DNA of 64,000 nt, taken from positions 2,158,640 through 2,222,639 of the forward strand of contig NC_079384.1 of NCBI RefSeq assembly GCF_021018895.1. Direction: 5' to 3'. The notes under the pieces were generated by a model. The model did no database searches. It worked only from the letters and a program-made list of their open reading frames with translations, and was not told the origin of the DNA. This DNA is from Seriola aureovittata. Its lineage: Eukaryota; Chordata; Actinopteri; Carangiformes; Carangidae. Shown here piece by piece: positions 38,968 through 56,999 of this stretch (position 1 is its first letter; each line of letters opens with the position of its first letter). A program made the translations under genes and the position numbers.

Positions 38968-41900
38968 AACACACAGATGTTAAACTTCTTAATTTCTTGG
39001 TGTTAGTATTTAAGGAAGTGTATTTGCGACACCGGACAATCTGATATCTTTTTCTTTTCCTGTGGTTGACAGTGTTTTAGTTTAGAGATGAGACTTCAGT
39101 CAGCGCAGAAGCAGGTCCACTGGATTTACTTTTTTTTTGTTTTGTTTTTTATCTCAGTTCAGTTTCAGTAATAACTTTCCAGTATTTCCTCAGCAGAGCA
39201 GGGCTGTAGCTGTATAGGTCTACATATACATTCACTTTTGTTCATTGGTGTATACGTCCTTGTTTGGTTTTCTGGAAATCTCAAGCACCTGCCAGAGTTG
39301 GTCTGAACACCCTGACCTCTGCTCTGCAGTCTCCTCTTGTCTTTGTCCACTTCACTCCCACACTGTGTTTCACAGCTGAACAGTCAGAGACCAAAACATG
39401 CAGCTGTGTCAGGAACGCCTTTAGAGCTACTGTAAATAAGTCAGTGTGCACAGACTCCTCAGTAAACCTGCTTCTGTTTCTTTGATGTAAAGTATGAAGC
39501 CCATTCTGCCCATGCAGTGAAAATCATAACTTGGTCTTTTAATGCAGAATGTATAAAGATGGTATAAATAAATATAAAGTGCAGGTATGTATGTATATGT
39601 GAATCAATAAACAAGCTCTTACCTCTCAGTGAATGTGAGAGTCACTGTTTCCACTTGTTCAACGTTCTCTGAAAGCAGAACCACACTCAGACTTCCTCCT
39701 GTCTTCTCACTGCTTCACCGGTTCTTCTGGGTCAGTTTGTGGTGGAGCCTGCTGGTCCCTGCTGGTCCCTGCTGGTCCCTGCTCCGGTTCAGACTCAGAG
39801 ACCGGACCTGGATGTTTGGAGGTAATTTGACTCTTCAGCCGATCAGCAGAGCTGCAGCTCTTCCTCCTCTAGTGTGTTGCTCACTTTCTCTGACTTTGAC
39901 TAACTCCTGCTCTCAGGGAGTTCGTGCACCCCTCCCTTTCCTCCTCCTTCTCTTTCAAACCCCCCCCCCCACCACCACCTCCAACCACTTTCCAAATTCA
40001 CTCGTTCACTGCTGCTTCTCTCTCTCTCTCTCCCCCTCTCCCTCTATCCTGTTGTACATCTGAACACTCGCTCTCTGTCTCTCTCTCTCTCTCTCTGCTA
40101 CAGACCAGCTGTGCCAGGGCCTCTCTTTTGTCTGCAGTCACCGTGGAGACGAGGCTCCTTATAAAAGGAGGAGGGGGTGGTATGTGTGTGTATGTGTGTG
40201 TATGAGTGTGTGTTCATCCATCTGGTGTCCCGCCAGCTGACTCCCATATTTCTCAAGACCATGTACGTCTGCGTTTGCTGTTGATTTGTTCTTGTTTCTG
40301 CCATGTACACACAGGAAGTAGAACAGCAGACATGTTCAGAGACCCTGATGAATCCAGATCCAGTGGAGGCTGTGAGGTCCTCCGAGGGGGGGGGGGGGGT
40401 CTCAGAAAGAAAGAACAATGAGGTTTTTCCTTCACTTTGTTGTTTTCTGATGAAAATCAACAGTGTCTACGTGCATTAAAGGATATCTGGACTTTCCAAG
40501 TCATTCATCCACAAACAGCCGTTACTCATTTCCTAACACTCCAGTGGAACGGCCCAGAGTTCCTGCAGCGCAAGAGTGTTAAAGTTGAGGCTGTTGAAAG
40601 ATGATCTGAAGCTGAGAGCTGCATCAGAAACAGTCTGTAGATATTCACATACACACTTGTGTTAGCGAACAGATGTCCGTCCACACATGCAGCAGATACA
40701 GTAACATGGACAACTCTAACGTTCAGTCTCTGAACAGTGTGACGAGCTGTAAACACAACACTGACATAAAACCTCAGAGAGTCGGTGTGGAAAACATGTC
40801 GGATAACTATCATCTATTTGTCCAACAGATATAGATTAGCATTAGCTGATTGGGGTGTCAGTGTGTAACATGAGACCACGTTCACCCTGTGACCCCTGTG
40901 AGCCCTCAGACACAGCGCCTGACTGACACACATGTAGAGAAGTAAGTAACTTTAATACGTCACCATACGTTTTAGGATGGTCAAATATTTGATTATTTAT
41001 AGTTTGATTATTAATTTGTCAAATATTCTTTGATTGATCACTTGATAGGAAAATTTATTTAGAGACTATTTAGCTCAAATATAAAAAAAAAAGCCACTCA
41101 CTGCTGGTTTGTTAAAGCAACAGTTCAAAACTGAAATTATTCATCATCAAAATAGTTGGTTTCATCTTCTGTTGATTAACTAACCAATTAATTGATTAAT
41201 TAACTAGCACTACTACATGAAAGGAATCAATAATTTAGGAGTTTCTGTTTTAGTTAACAATATTTAAAGTGAAAGTTTAAATCAAAACCTTCATGTGTGA
41301 TAAAACCTGACGAGTCGATGCTGGTCTTGTTTAAATGCCACCTCCAGGTTCATTACTCACCTGTCTGTCAATCCACAACCACCTGTTACTGCATCCTCCT
41401 CCTTCATCCACCCTCTCCAGCCTGTCCAGCTGGTCCTCACAGCTGCCCCTCCCCCCACCCTCCTCATTATTCCTCAGCTGATTCTGAGTTTTGTTCACAC
41501 TGCAGATTACAACGACATCACTACATGTTGATGACTCACAGCTTCTTCCTGTTCCCTGGAAACTCCTCGTCGTCAAACAACCTCCTGAAGCTCAACACGG
41601 ACAGAGAGGATACTCCTGTTACTGGTGATGAACGTCACTGGCAGGAAATGTGTGGACAGCACCTGACAGGTGAGAGGCCTAGGTGGAATCACAGAGGCCG
41701 ATTGTACTGGAGACAAACCGATCAGAACCAGAAACTGATCTGTGGACCCAGAACAACAACAAGAACACAGAATGAACGAGCTGAACTGGATTCAGAGGAA
41801 GAGGCAGGACAGGTAAAGGTGAGGCCTCGGAGGTGGGCCCCTGATCCGGACCATATTTGCACCTCATGCTTGTTTTCTTGTGGTCCAGTTGCCGCTTGGT

Positions 41901-42831
41901 TCCACGGCCCGATTCTGGCCCATATACAGCAGGATTTTCAGATGCTACTTCCACATCTGGACCAATTCTGACGCACACACACAACAGGTGGACTCCACGA
42001 TGTGGAAGTATACGGGCCAGACTCGGGCCGAGGACGATAACTCAGGCCTAAGACCAATGTTACCATGGTAACAACCAGTAGCCCCCCCCCCCAAAAAAAA
42101 ACAAAAAAAACAAAAACCAATAAAACAACCCAGGAAAACATGGATCATGAAACGTCACACATCCATTAACATTCATTAACCCACACACTAGTGATACATA
42201 TGTATGGAGGTAAATAACAGTTTCATCACACAGCTGAGGCGTCACTGCTCCAAACTCTGACGACTGTTTTTAAATCACAGTGTTCAGCCGGTTCTGATGA
42301 GGCTGTGACTTCAGTGTGTTTCATGTTATCTAACCACAGACCTCAGAGGACTGTCAGGACCAGGTCTGAGTCTGAGCCTCCATCTGTGGCTCTACATCAT
42401 ATCACTGTGTCAGACCTGGACCTGAGTCCTGGCTTCACACAACACTCACGCTACACATTTTACAAATATTCATCATTTAAAAAAATAAATCTGTTTCTGT
42501 TTCTCAGTCTGGACAACAGCTGTGTTTGTCTCTCTGGTTCTCAGAACATGTTGTGTTTTCTATCAGTCTCCCTCAGTGAGCTGGTGAAGATGATTTGATC
42601 CTCCCGAACAGAAACCTGATCCAAACTGTCTTATATTCATTTATTTGAATTTCATGTTCCTCTGACTCAGGTCAGAACATGAGCTTATTGTGATGTCCAA
42701 TGTTTCATCCACTCAACTGCTTGATGAATATGTTGCAGTTCATATCTAACGATGAAAGGAGCAGGATGTAATGTTAGTAACACTCAGAGGCAGAAGGATT
42801 TCTGATGGTTTTAGAACCTGTGCTGCACGAG

Positions 42832-42846
42832 CTCGCCCTCTACTGG
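42832..42846 (-). promoter_or_regulatory. CTCF-like site, reverse orientation
   Basis: The reverse complement reads CCAGTAGAGGGCGAG, a good fit to the CTCF core. It faces the forward site at 34854. Confidence 0.45.
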
Positions 42847-43999
42847 TGCAGACGACACATGACAGAGTCTGTAGGAGAAGGAGAAGTGAATCATTTCCAG
42901 CACTTTAACTGCACAGTTCAGATAAAAGCAGGATCCAGGAGCATCAGGCAGAGTCGGAGACAGATTACTGTCACCATCATTTACATTTACCATTTACATT
43001 CAGGGCTTAGCCCCAACTTCAGTCGATATTCAGGGAACATTCATGGCAGCTACATGCTGTTTACTGTATCAAACCATTTGAACATCATTTGGGAAAAACA
43101 TGAAAGTTGCCCAAGAAAAAAAAAAACCTTCCTAAACCTGCATCATATTTTGAATCTAATTGTTCTCTGTCTCCATCGTTCTCAAACCACGACACAACAG
43201 ATTTTGACAATGACTAATTTTCAATACTGTCACATAAAAAGAGGCAAAGATTGTCGGATGTGACTATTTTGAATTTACATGACACAGGTGGGGAATGAAT
43301 GTGGCATAAACAGCATCTCTAAGCTTGACACCTATTGTTGTGACACTCTGCTGGAGTACAGGAACAGAGGAGCTGTGCACTAAATTAATTAATTAAAAAA
43401 GAAAAGTGCACTGACATAGACTGCGAGGGTGTGTGACCTCACAGGAATTATTACTGAAGTGTTGACATTTTAAAAACTGATTCAGCATCCACTCATTCAT
43501 CCCTAAAAAGCCCCACAACCCAGCTTCACTGCAATAGACACACGTTTTACAGGCTGTTTCTTCTGTTGATTACACAACCTGATGTAAGTCTAAGTTGTGT
43601 TCAAATGCACCATGTTGTTAGCAGTGTTTGAGAGACTGAACCAGGTTTCCGGCCTGAGTAGTTCTTGTGTTGCCTCCTACACAGCCTCATTATTAGACAG
43701 TGGTTCAGTTAGCTTAGCCTCTGTGGAGCTCCAGTCTGTGAGCTGATGCGGCGTTTAGGTGCTGTCTGAAATGTTATAATCATCACACATCACCTGGTTC
43801 TCCTTTCACCGGTGTGACTGTGTCTGAATTAACGGGGTCTCGTTGTCTTTACGTGTATAAAACTCTAGAGGGCGCACGTGACCAAAAGCTAGAAAAACAA
43901 AACTGTAGAATGTTGAAGGTTCCGAGCAGCACATGAAGGCATCACGAGGAGAGAAGGAAGCGCTGCCACGTCTGAGGATCCTCTGCAGCAGCACCAGCG

Positions 44000-44258
44000 G
44001 GTCTGAGCACCGGGATGGGCCGGTGCCGGGAGGGGTGGGGTGTGAGAGGTGGGAGTGACGGAGGAAACACGTAGACCCACAACACGACACTACACAACAA
44101 TACAACTACACAACACTGCACAACACTCCCTGACTGTAAACAGGCCGTGTCTTCTGGAGGACCCTGCTCGCTGCTGCTCTATTGTTCACACATCGAGGCC
44201 CGTTTCTGCGGTTTTCCCGGGTCCAGGAAGAAGAGGGTGGGGGTGGGGGGGGGGACCC
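44000..44258 (+). promoter_or_regulatory. cdr2l: cdr2l 5' UTR / promoter region
   Basis: GC-rich sequence directly before the start codon, including CGGTGCCGGGAGGGG and GGAAGAAGAGGGTGGGGG. No TATA box was seen. The transcription start was not determined. Confidence 0.35.
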
Positions 44259-50283
<6,025 letters not shown>

Positions 50284-52710
50284 TGGTCCACTGATGGTTG
50301 TGTGATGTTTGAACAGGAGTTTGGTGTAAACGCTCTTCTAGAGGGAAAACAGCTAAAGTCAGTAGAGTTGAGTTTAACTGAACTCACATTAGACTCCATG
50401 GTCCAGAGTCCAGGACTGAAACCTTCCACTTACACAAGAATCTGAACCTGCATGAGATTAACTTTAAAACTTCAGTCACATTAAACATGAGATCACTCCC
50501 CTCATATTCTTTTATTCAGAGTTCAGTCTGAATCTGTCCTGGCTTCACTGCCTAACTACAGTACCTTATAGACATCTACCACAGTAACAGTAACACGCCT
50601 CAGGCACTTAACATTAACACTGCTCTAGAAAAACTGCATATTAATTATAATGGATCTACTAACATTAATATAATCACATGAAGAGACGAAGGTGATCCTC
50701 TCAGGCCTCAGTGCTGTTTCAGGGGTTTGATGAGAAGATCAATTCCACTGTCATGACATGACACGCCAGCAGCTGGTTAGCCTAGCTTAGCATGAAGACA
50801 GGAAATAGAGGGAAACAGCTAGCCTGGCTCTGTCGACTGTGACGAGTTCTGGCTTGTTTGTGGGTATGTACCCGATTATGTCTGGGTTTAAAGTGGGTCA
50901 GAACGGTGCAGAATGATCTGGTGTTGTGTCGAAGTCTGTTCCCATCTGGAAGTTTACTGTAGTTACTTTCCATCACTTCTGCAAAGCCGTAAAAATAACT
51001 TGAATGTGACGGAAAACGACTGGTGACACCATGTTCATGTTATGAGCTGTATATTATAGATGTTGAACTTGTCAACCCATAGTTAAAAATGATCATTATG
51101 TTTAAAATATGAGACAGTGAGTTTACAGAGCAGCAGTTCCCATCATGACACTGTTAGCTAAGTAACTACTATTAGCTAATTGAAGATTAACCCCCCCAAT
51201 TTAATAGTTAAATTATTTGGAATTAGATGATGCATTATTCAGGAACACAGAAAAAGCTCTGCATTATAAATATGTATGATTAAACAGGAGCAGACCTGTG
51301 ATTGGTCACTGTTCTGGTTGAACAGCCAGGCTACTGCTCGTGCAACAGAGTTGGACTGGCATAAATCCAAATCCTAGGGTTCCCCTACTTTAACCCCTGA
51401 GTAACAGGTCGGTCCTGGTAGATTTTATTACCTTTGGACAGAGCCACATTTTCCATTTCCCCCTGCCTCTGTTTTTTTGTGCTAAGCTAAGCTAACCAGC
51501 TGCTGTAGCTTGATGTTTAGTAAACAGACAGGAATGATATTGATCTTGTCAAACTGTCAGGAAGCCAAAGAGAGTATTTCTCCAGATGTTGAACTGTGTA
51601 GCTGATGACTTTAACACCGACTCACAGTGAAAACACTTTCTGACAGGAGAGGAACACAGACTGGAAATATGATGTACATCTATCTCTACACTGAGTACTG
51701 AAAGAGGTCTGCATGTGGACTACAACAAATAAATGTATTCACAGTACTGAGTAATATCTAAAGTGTTAGTTTGATCAGTTTAACCTGTTGAGTTTTTAAG
51801 GCTAAAAGCTGCGACAATCTGTGCAGATTGTTATTGTCTCTGTTTTCTGGGCATTAGACTGTGAAGACTGTGAAGTAGAAAGTGGTGCAGTGGTGAAACT
51901 GATGTTACGTCGGTGGATGACATATTCTTTGGGACTGTTTCCTTCAGTTACAGTTGACAGACACTACAGTAGAAGTGTAACCAGTATAAGGCTTCAACCC
52001 AGGGCTTTTTCTAACACATAGCAGTCTTAGCTAACTATACAACTACCCTGCAAATATATTGCACCTTTTTCACAGTATACGATGCCTATGCCTTTTTCTG
52101 GGAACCTCTATGTATAAAACTTTGTTATAATGAATGTTATCACAGCTAATATTTTATATCTGATTCTTCTGTGAGATTTAAGACATAACGAAGCTTGAAA
52201 CCTCCACAGGTGTCTCAGCAGACACCTGGCGGGGGTCCTACGTTTAAAAAGGGAGGGTGGATGTTTTTCTGAAGACTGTTACTGAGAGAGAGAGAGAGAG
52301 AAATCCTTCAGGATAACTGTGTTGTATAAAGAGCATCTGAGGTCAGTGATCGTGTCTGTTAGAGTGATTTGAGTGTGAGGAGGAGGAGGAACATGTGTTA
52401 CCATCCTACAGGTGATGAGCTTTCCGTCATGTCTTACTTTTGCACTTGAAAATGTTTGACGCCTCATCTCTTGCATATTTAGAATAGCTAATATGAATCT
52501 GTACCTGTGTATTTATTTGTGCGTGAATGTTTCTTCATTATTTTTTTTTATTTTTCAGTGCCTATATGTGAATGTCACTAACATATTGTCAGAATAGACA
52601 TATTTAATTTGCTCTATTTACATGTATTATCAGTTAATAAGATATTGACATTACAGTTTAGTCTGGTCATGTTAGTTCTGTCATCATTGAACTAAGATCC
52701 TGTTAATAAA
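50284..52710 (+). other. cdr2l: Probable cdr2l 3' UTR
   Basis: No other gene was recognised. AATAAA near 51728 and AATAAA at 52705-52710 (TGTTAATAAAGC) are candidate poly(A) signals. If the second is used the 3'UTR is about 2.4 kb. Confidence 0.45.
52705..52710 (+). terminator. cdr2l: Candidate distal cdr2l poly(A) signal
   Basis: AATAAA followed within about 25 bases by a GTGTTATTTT stretch. Confidence 0.4.
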
Positions 52711-53102
52711 GCATTGATATCATGCATCCTGTGTTATTTTATTTATATGACTGCACTGAGTGGAAATGACAAAACAAGTTAACATCTTTTGTTTATTTCA
52801 GTTTTTAGATTGACAGTGAGATAACTTACAGAGAAAGAAGTAAGCATGTCCTTAAGAACTTTTTAATTCACTTAAAAAAAACGATGATATTTTTAAATAA
52901 TTATTGAGAAGCTAAAAAAAAGCAGCTAAGATACGGGAAGAGGGTGAAGGATGTTGTTATAATAATGTTAGCTCGTCTTTCCGTATATACAATAGATGTA
53001 TATATATATATATATATAATCGACATTGCAAAAATCGTCCTAATTCGGGTTATCGTAGTCAACAAATATTTATATGTTATCCGGCTTTACGTCTGTCGAT
53101 CC

Positions 53103-53175
53103 GACCGCGTGGCCTAATGGATAAGGCGTCTGACTTCGGATCAGAAGATTGAGGGTTCGAGTCCCTTCGTGGTCG
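53103..53175 (+). tRNA. tRNA-Arg (anticodon TCG)
   Basis: 73-nt cloverleaf: acceptor GACCGCG pairs with CGTGGTC, A box TGGCCTAATGG, anticodon arm CTGAC-TTCGGAT-CAG, B box GGTTCGAGTCC, then CTTTT as an RNA polymerase III terminator. Closely matches vertebrate tRNA-Arg-TCG. No intron. Confidence 0.96.
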
Positions 53176-53517
53176 ACTTTTGTAAATATTGTTTTAATCG
53201 GGTTTAGTTTTAAAGCATACTACCGTTAACTCGTCACGTAGCCACGAATCAATGATAACATAAAACAGTTTTTGCAAGATAAGGCTAAAATTATGCTAAC
53301 CTAACGAAGTAACTCGGACATAGCTAAGTTTTTAACATTTTTATATTTTGTTTAAGTGATTAAAATAGCCTCCCTTTTAGATAAACGACAGTAGAGTAAT
53401 TTCAACGTATTTAACGTTTTAATGCGGATTTAAAGCGAAACCTACAAATAATGATATAGAGACAAATGGAGACATGTTTAGCATCAAAATGCCATACGCC
53501 GCTAACGGGTGTATGAG

Positions 53518-53589
53518 AGCAGAGTGGCGCAGCGGAAGCGTGCTGGGCCCATAACCCAGAGGTCGATGGATCGAAACCATCCTCTGCTA
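53518..53589 (+). tRNA. Initiator tRNA-Met (anticodon CAT)
   Basis: 72 nt: AGCAGAGTGGCGCAGCGGA, then the initiator-type anticodon stem GGG-CCCATAA-CCC, TCGATGGATCGAAACC with the eukaryotic initiator AUCG T-loop feature in place of TTC, and a TTTTT terminator a few bases downstream. Confidence 0.97.
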
Positions 53590-53675
53590 ACCTTTTTGTT
53601 TCCCTGCGTGTAAACGTTGAAAATTTCTCACAGACTTATCATCGACATGTCTGCCGCAATTCAGCAACACTGTAC

Positions 53676-54397
53676 CCCAGAGCATGAATTATACAGTCAC
53701 AATACGAGAGGGGGGACTCAACTTTTTCTCCAGGGCAAAAGTGATCACAGTACAGGTACGTGCTTCTTACTGGATTAACAAAAACTGTCAAATAAATGTA
53801 GTGGATGTAGAAAGTAGAATGTAGTAGAGGTAGAAAGTAGCATAAAATGGAAATACTCACGTACCTAAAACTGTAGTTAAGCACAGTACTTAGACTAAAT
53901 GTACTTAATTATTTTCCAGCACTGCTAATATAATCACTGAGCCTTCAGCACACACTAACTAAACCACCACAAACACACAAAGACTATTAACATGAAATAA
54001 TAAATTCTATATTGATGTGAAAACGTGTCTCTGCAACAACTAATCCTCCATCGTCTCACTGCTCATGACTGAGCACCAGTGTTTGCTAACATTAGATCAT
54101 ACATGACATTTTATATTGGTGATGAAATGACAAGCTAACACTGGAAATGAAAGGGTGCGCTATCAGCTAGCTAACATTAGTTAGCTTAACTGTAACTTAA
54201 GGCTAAAGCTAGAAACTAGCTAACATTAGTTAGCTAAACTGTAACTTAAGGCTAAAGCTAGAAACTAGCTAACATTGGCGTTTGTCCGTAGATACTTGAC
54301 ACAATCTAATTCAGAAACTCTGAGAGTATAAAAGTAAAGTTTATTAAACAAGCTAGATAGTTAGCTACTGCTGCTTACATTCACCTACAGTGTCTTT
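53676..54397. mobile_element. Dispersed repeat, copy B
   Basis: Same orientation and order of blocks as 12193-12890, about 41 kb away. Copy B has a longer 'gtagaaagtagcataaaatgg' type section and a duplicated TAGC block. It lacks the hairpin insert. Confidence 0.7.
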
Positions 54398-54872
54398 TTG
54401 ACAGGAGCAGAGACTTGAGGATGGAGCCACTGATGTAGTGAGGCAGGCAGACGAGACATTCAGCTAACATCATCTTCTTTCACTTTAGGGGTGTTTGTAA
54501 TCATATTACAACATTCTTCCAGATATAAATATGGGAAATATATTATAATATTTACAATTACAGGTAAGAAAGATATATATATATAAATGTTTCATCCCCC
54601 TAAGGACTGTTGTTTTTACCTCTTTTGGTAATAAAGATCCAATTCCTCACATAATTTGAACCCTGCTTCACCATTGGTGTCAGTAATCTCCAGTTAAAAA
54701 CTGTAGCAGTGAATTTCAAAACCCTTGACAATGGTCTGCATGATTCTGGTATTTACAACAAGAACAATTGCTGCTTACTTTATTTTACTTAATATCAATA
54801 ACACTGGACATGTTATTTACATGTAAATAAATGACAACAAGTATTAGAGGTAGAAACATAACAGTCGATTAA

Positions 54873-56719
54873 TCAGTCAAAATCCACTCGTCTGTTCTGT
54901 TTGATGGCTGAATGGATCTTCTTCTGTTTGAGTCGCTCCTTGTTGCTCTTCTGTAACCTGCACAACATATTTCACATCAAAAACACACATAAGACTCATT
55001 TATAATCGAGGTGGATAGAAAAACAAACTGCGAGGTCGCACCTGGCCTCCCTCAGAGCTAGGTCTTCTGCTGTCGGTTCGTGAGGCTTCCTGCTGGCTTC
55101 AGCTATGATGGCAGAGATCTTCTGGATACAGTCCGAGAGGTTTCTGTGCTGACTCCTGCTCAGCTCGGAGGTCACCAGCAGTTCTCCGGCTTTATTGATG
55201 CGGTTTGTGTTCTGTGACACCAAGCAGAAAATTACTACGTTTACTCTTAATGGTTTCAAAATGACAGGGACAAAGATCATAACGAAGGCAGCTCTGCTCT
55301 TCTGTCGACAGTGTAATGACACCTCAGGAGAGAGTGTTTAAAGACAAACTTGGAATTTGTGCATTATTACTTTGGAATGCAGAAAACAAACCCTTTCAAA
55401 GATCTTCTGTCGAACGTCCTCTGGGATCCAGTCTGCTGTCAGCACATGGAACCGGACCTCTGCCTTTGTGTTAACTGTGGATGGAGATGTCACCACACAG
55501 GACATGTTTTAACATCACACAGATTCAAGATTCATGGCCTTGAACAGGCCGTCAGGAGCCACTTGTCACTGTGACATATATACACATCTACCAAGGAGCA
55601 TTTTTAAATAATAAAGTTACGTTTGGAGAACCTTTATTGACATGCTGACCACCAGGACCACTGCTCCTGCTGTAAGACACTCTCAGACGTTCTGAGAGCC
55701 AGAAGGAGAAAAACATATTATTAAGAAAATACAAAAACAGAATTAAAATACACACTTTTTCTGCTTTAGTGAAGCACATTGGTATACATATTTATATTTA
55801 CCCACTGGAATGTGCACCTGGGCGTCCTGAAAAATGAAAAATAAATAAATAAATAAAAATCTATTGCTTCACTGTGCATCAAGGACATACAGTTCATTCT
55901 ACAGTTCATTCAGAAAGTCTTCAGACCCCTGCACTGTTTTCACCTTATGTTGAAGTTCAATGCTAAATAAAAAGTAAGTAAGTGAAAACTGAACTTTAGA
56001 CATTTTAGCAAATGTATTAAAAAGTAAAAACAGAACTATCTGCAGCAGCAGCACAGACTCAAAAACATTTCTGCTGCATTGAAGGTTCACAAGATGAAAA
56101 AGTCTGGAGCAACCAGGACTCTTCTAGAGCTGGACCTGGACTAACGGATACATCAGGGAGAAGGGTCTTGGTAAAAGAGGAGACCAAGAACCTCATGGTG
56201 ACTTCGGGACGAATATTTTCTCTAAATTTTCTCTCTACTGGGGAAATGAACTGTTTGGTATCTTCAATAACAATATAACTGAGGCTTTAGGAAGATTACC
56301 CTCACAGAGTGGGAGGGTGCAGGGACAGGTGCTCAGCCTCTGTACACCAAATATTTTGTGCCTTGCTTCAATTTTTGCAGTGCTTTATAATGGATTAAAT
56401 TTACAGTTAAAAGATTCTTACAGCACAACACAATGACTGGTTCACTGTACTGCACAGTGACCGTATAGAGGGCGACTGTGACAGGGCTGACATGAAGTAG
56501 AAGGCACTTTAACCCAGTCCTGTTAGTATGGGAGTCAAAGAAACGATGACTGCATGGTGTCATTTCACTGACCTCTGTGTCTGTTTCCCGGGTCCCATAA
56601 CTAACACGCGGCTGTAACCTGCTGTGAACGTCTCTTATTGGTTCTACACGCAGTGAAATCACGTTTATTCCTGCGCTACGGCAAAGTAAATAAGACCGTC
56701 GTGCTATGTGCGCCGCCAT
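54873..56719 (-). CDS. mrpl58: Mitoribosomal peptidyl-tRNA hydrolase MRPL58 (ICT1), 6 exons
   Basis: Releases peptides from stalled mitochondrial ribosomes and is also part of the large subunit. Exons on the minus strand: 56719-56573 (ATG), 55826-55802 (25-nt microexon), 55691-55632, 55474-55392, 55211-55042, 54957-54873 (TGA). They join in phase to 570 nt, 189 residues; human has about 206. Exon 1 is Arg/Ser-rich, like a mitochondrial targeting peptide. Exon 3 carries the catalytic GGQ in [15 protein letters not shown]. Later blocks: [40 protein letters not shown]; and the basic C-terminus [18 protein letters not shown]. The segment between the targeting peptide and DIPL in human (with YSLDKLYP) was not found, so either an exon was missed or the N-terminus is shorter here. 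Confidence 0.9.
55903..56205 (+). mobile_element. Tc1/mariner-like transposon remnant
   Basis: TTCAGACCCCTGCACTGTTTTCACC resembles the terminal repeat of fish Tc1 elements. TTTCTGCTGCATTGAAGG and ACCAGGACTCTTCTAGAGCT, with GGGTCTTGG...GACCAAGAACC, resemble the start of their transposase gene (helix-turn-helix region). It is internally deleted and frame-broken, and lies inside mrpl58 intron 1. Confidence 0.75.
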
Positions 56720-56765
56720 GTTGGTATGACGTCGTTATGGCTAGTGAAGTACACTCCACGTAAAG
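56720..56765 (-). promoter_or_regulatory. mrpl58: mrpl58 promoter-proximal region
   Basis: Directly upstream of the ATG. Contains TATGACGTCGTTATGG, with a CRE-like TGACGTCG, in plus-strand reading. The start site was not determined. Confidence 0.3.
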
Positions 56766-56890
56766 TAGCTGCTGCTGCTATTACTAAGCTGCACTTGCAG
56801 TTGAACGTGTCTGGGTAGAGGATGGTCTCAGACCTGTTCATACTATTTTACGTAAACATTGTAAATTATATCACAAAAGAAAACAAAGTT

Positions 56891-56962
56891 AGGTTCCACC
56901 GAGATTTGAACTCGGATCGCTGGATTCAGAGTCCAGAGTGCTAACCATTACACCATGGAACC
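56891..56962 (-). tRNA. tRNA-Gln (anticodon CTG)
   Basis: On the minus strand: acceptor GGTTCCA, A box TGGTGTAATGG, anticodon arm CTGGA-CTCTGAA-TCCAG, B box GAGTTCAAATCTC, ending GGAACCT, 72 nt. Followed by TTTGTTTT as a terminator. Typical vertebrate tRNA-Gln-CTG. Confidence 0.96.
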
Positions 56963-56999
56963 ACGGAACTGCATCGGCGGCAAATATGTATATGAAACG

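Larger units (their letters stand above)
36300..44000. other. Region between smim5 and cdr2l, no gene recognised
   Basis: Contains long simple arrays (38225-38697, 38858-38967), an imperfect inverted repeat near 41905-42030, a G-run at 40386 and CTCF-like sites. The longest open frame (41297-41971, plus) has no recognisable protein features. Confidence 0.55.

Noticed and set aside
41297..41971. 224-codon plus-strand open frame, one of the longest outside known genes
   Set aside because: Composition shifts along its length, it has no domain-like pattern, it overlaps an inverted repeat, and there is no plausible promoter or splice context. Most likely chance.
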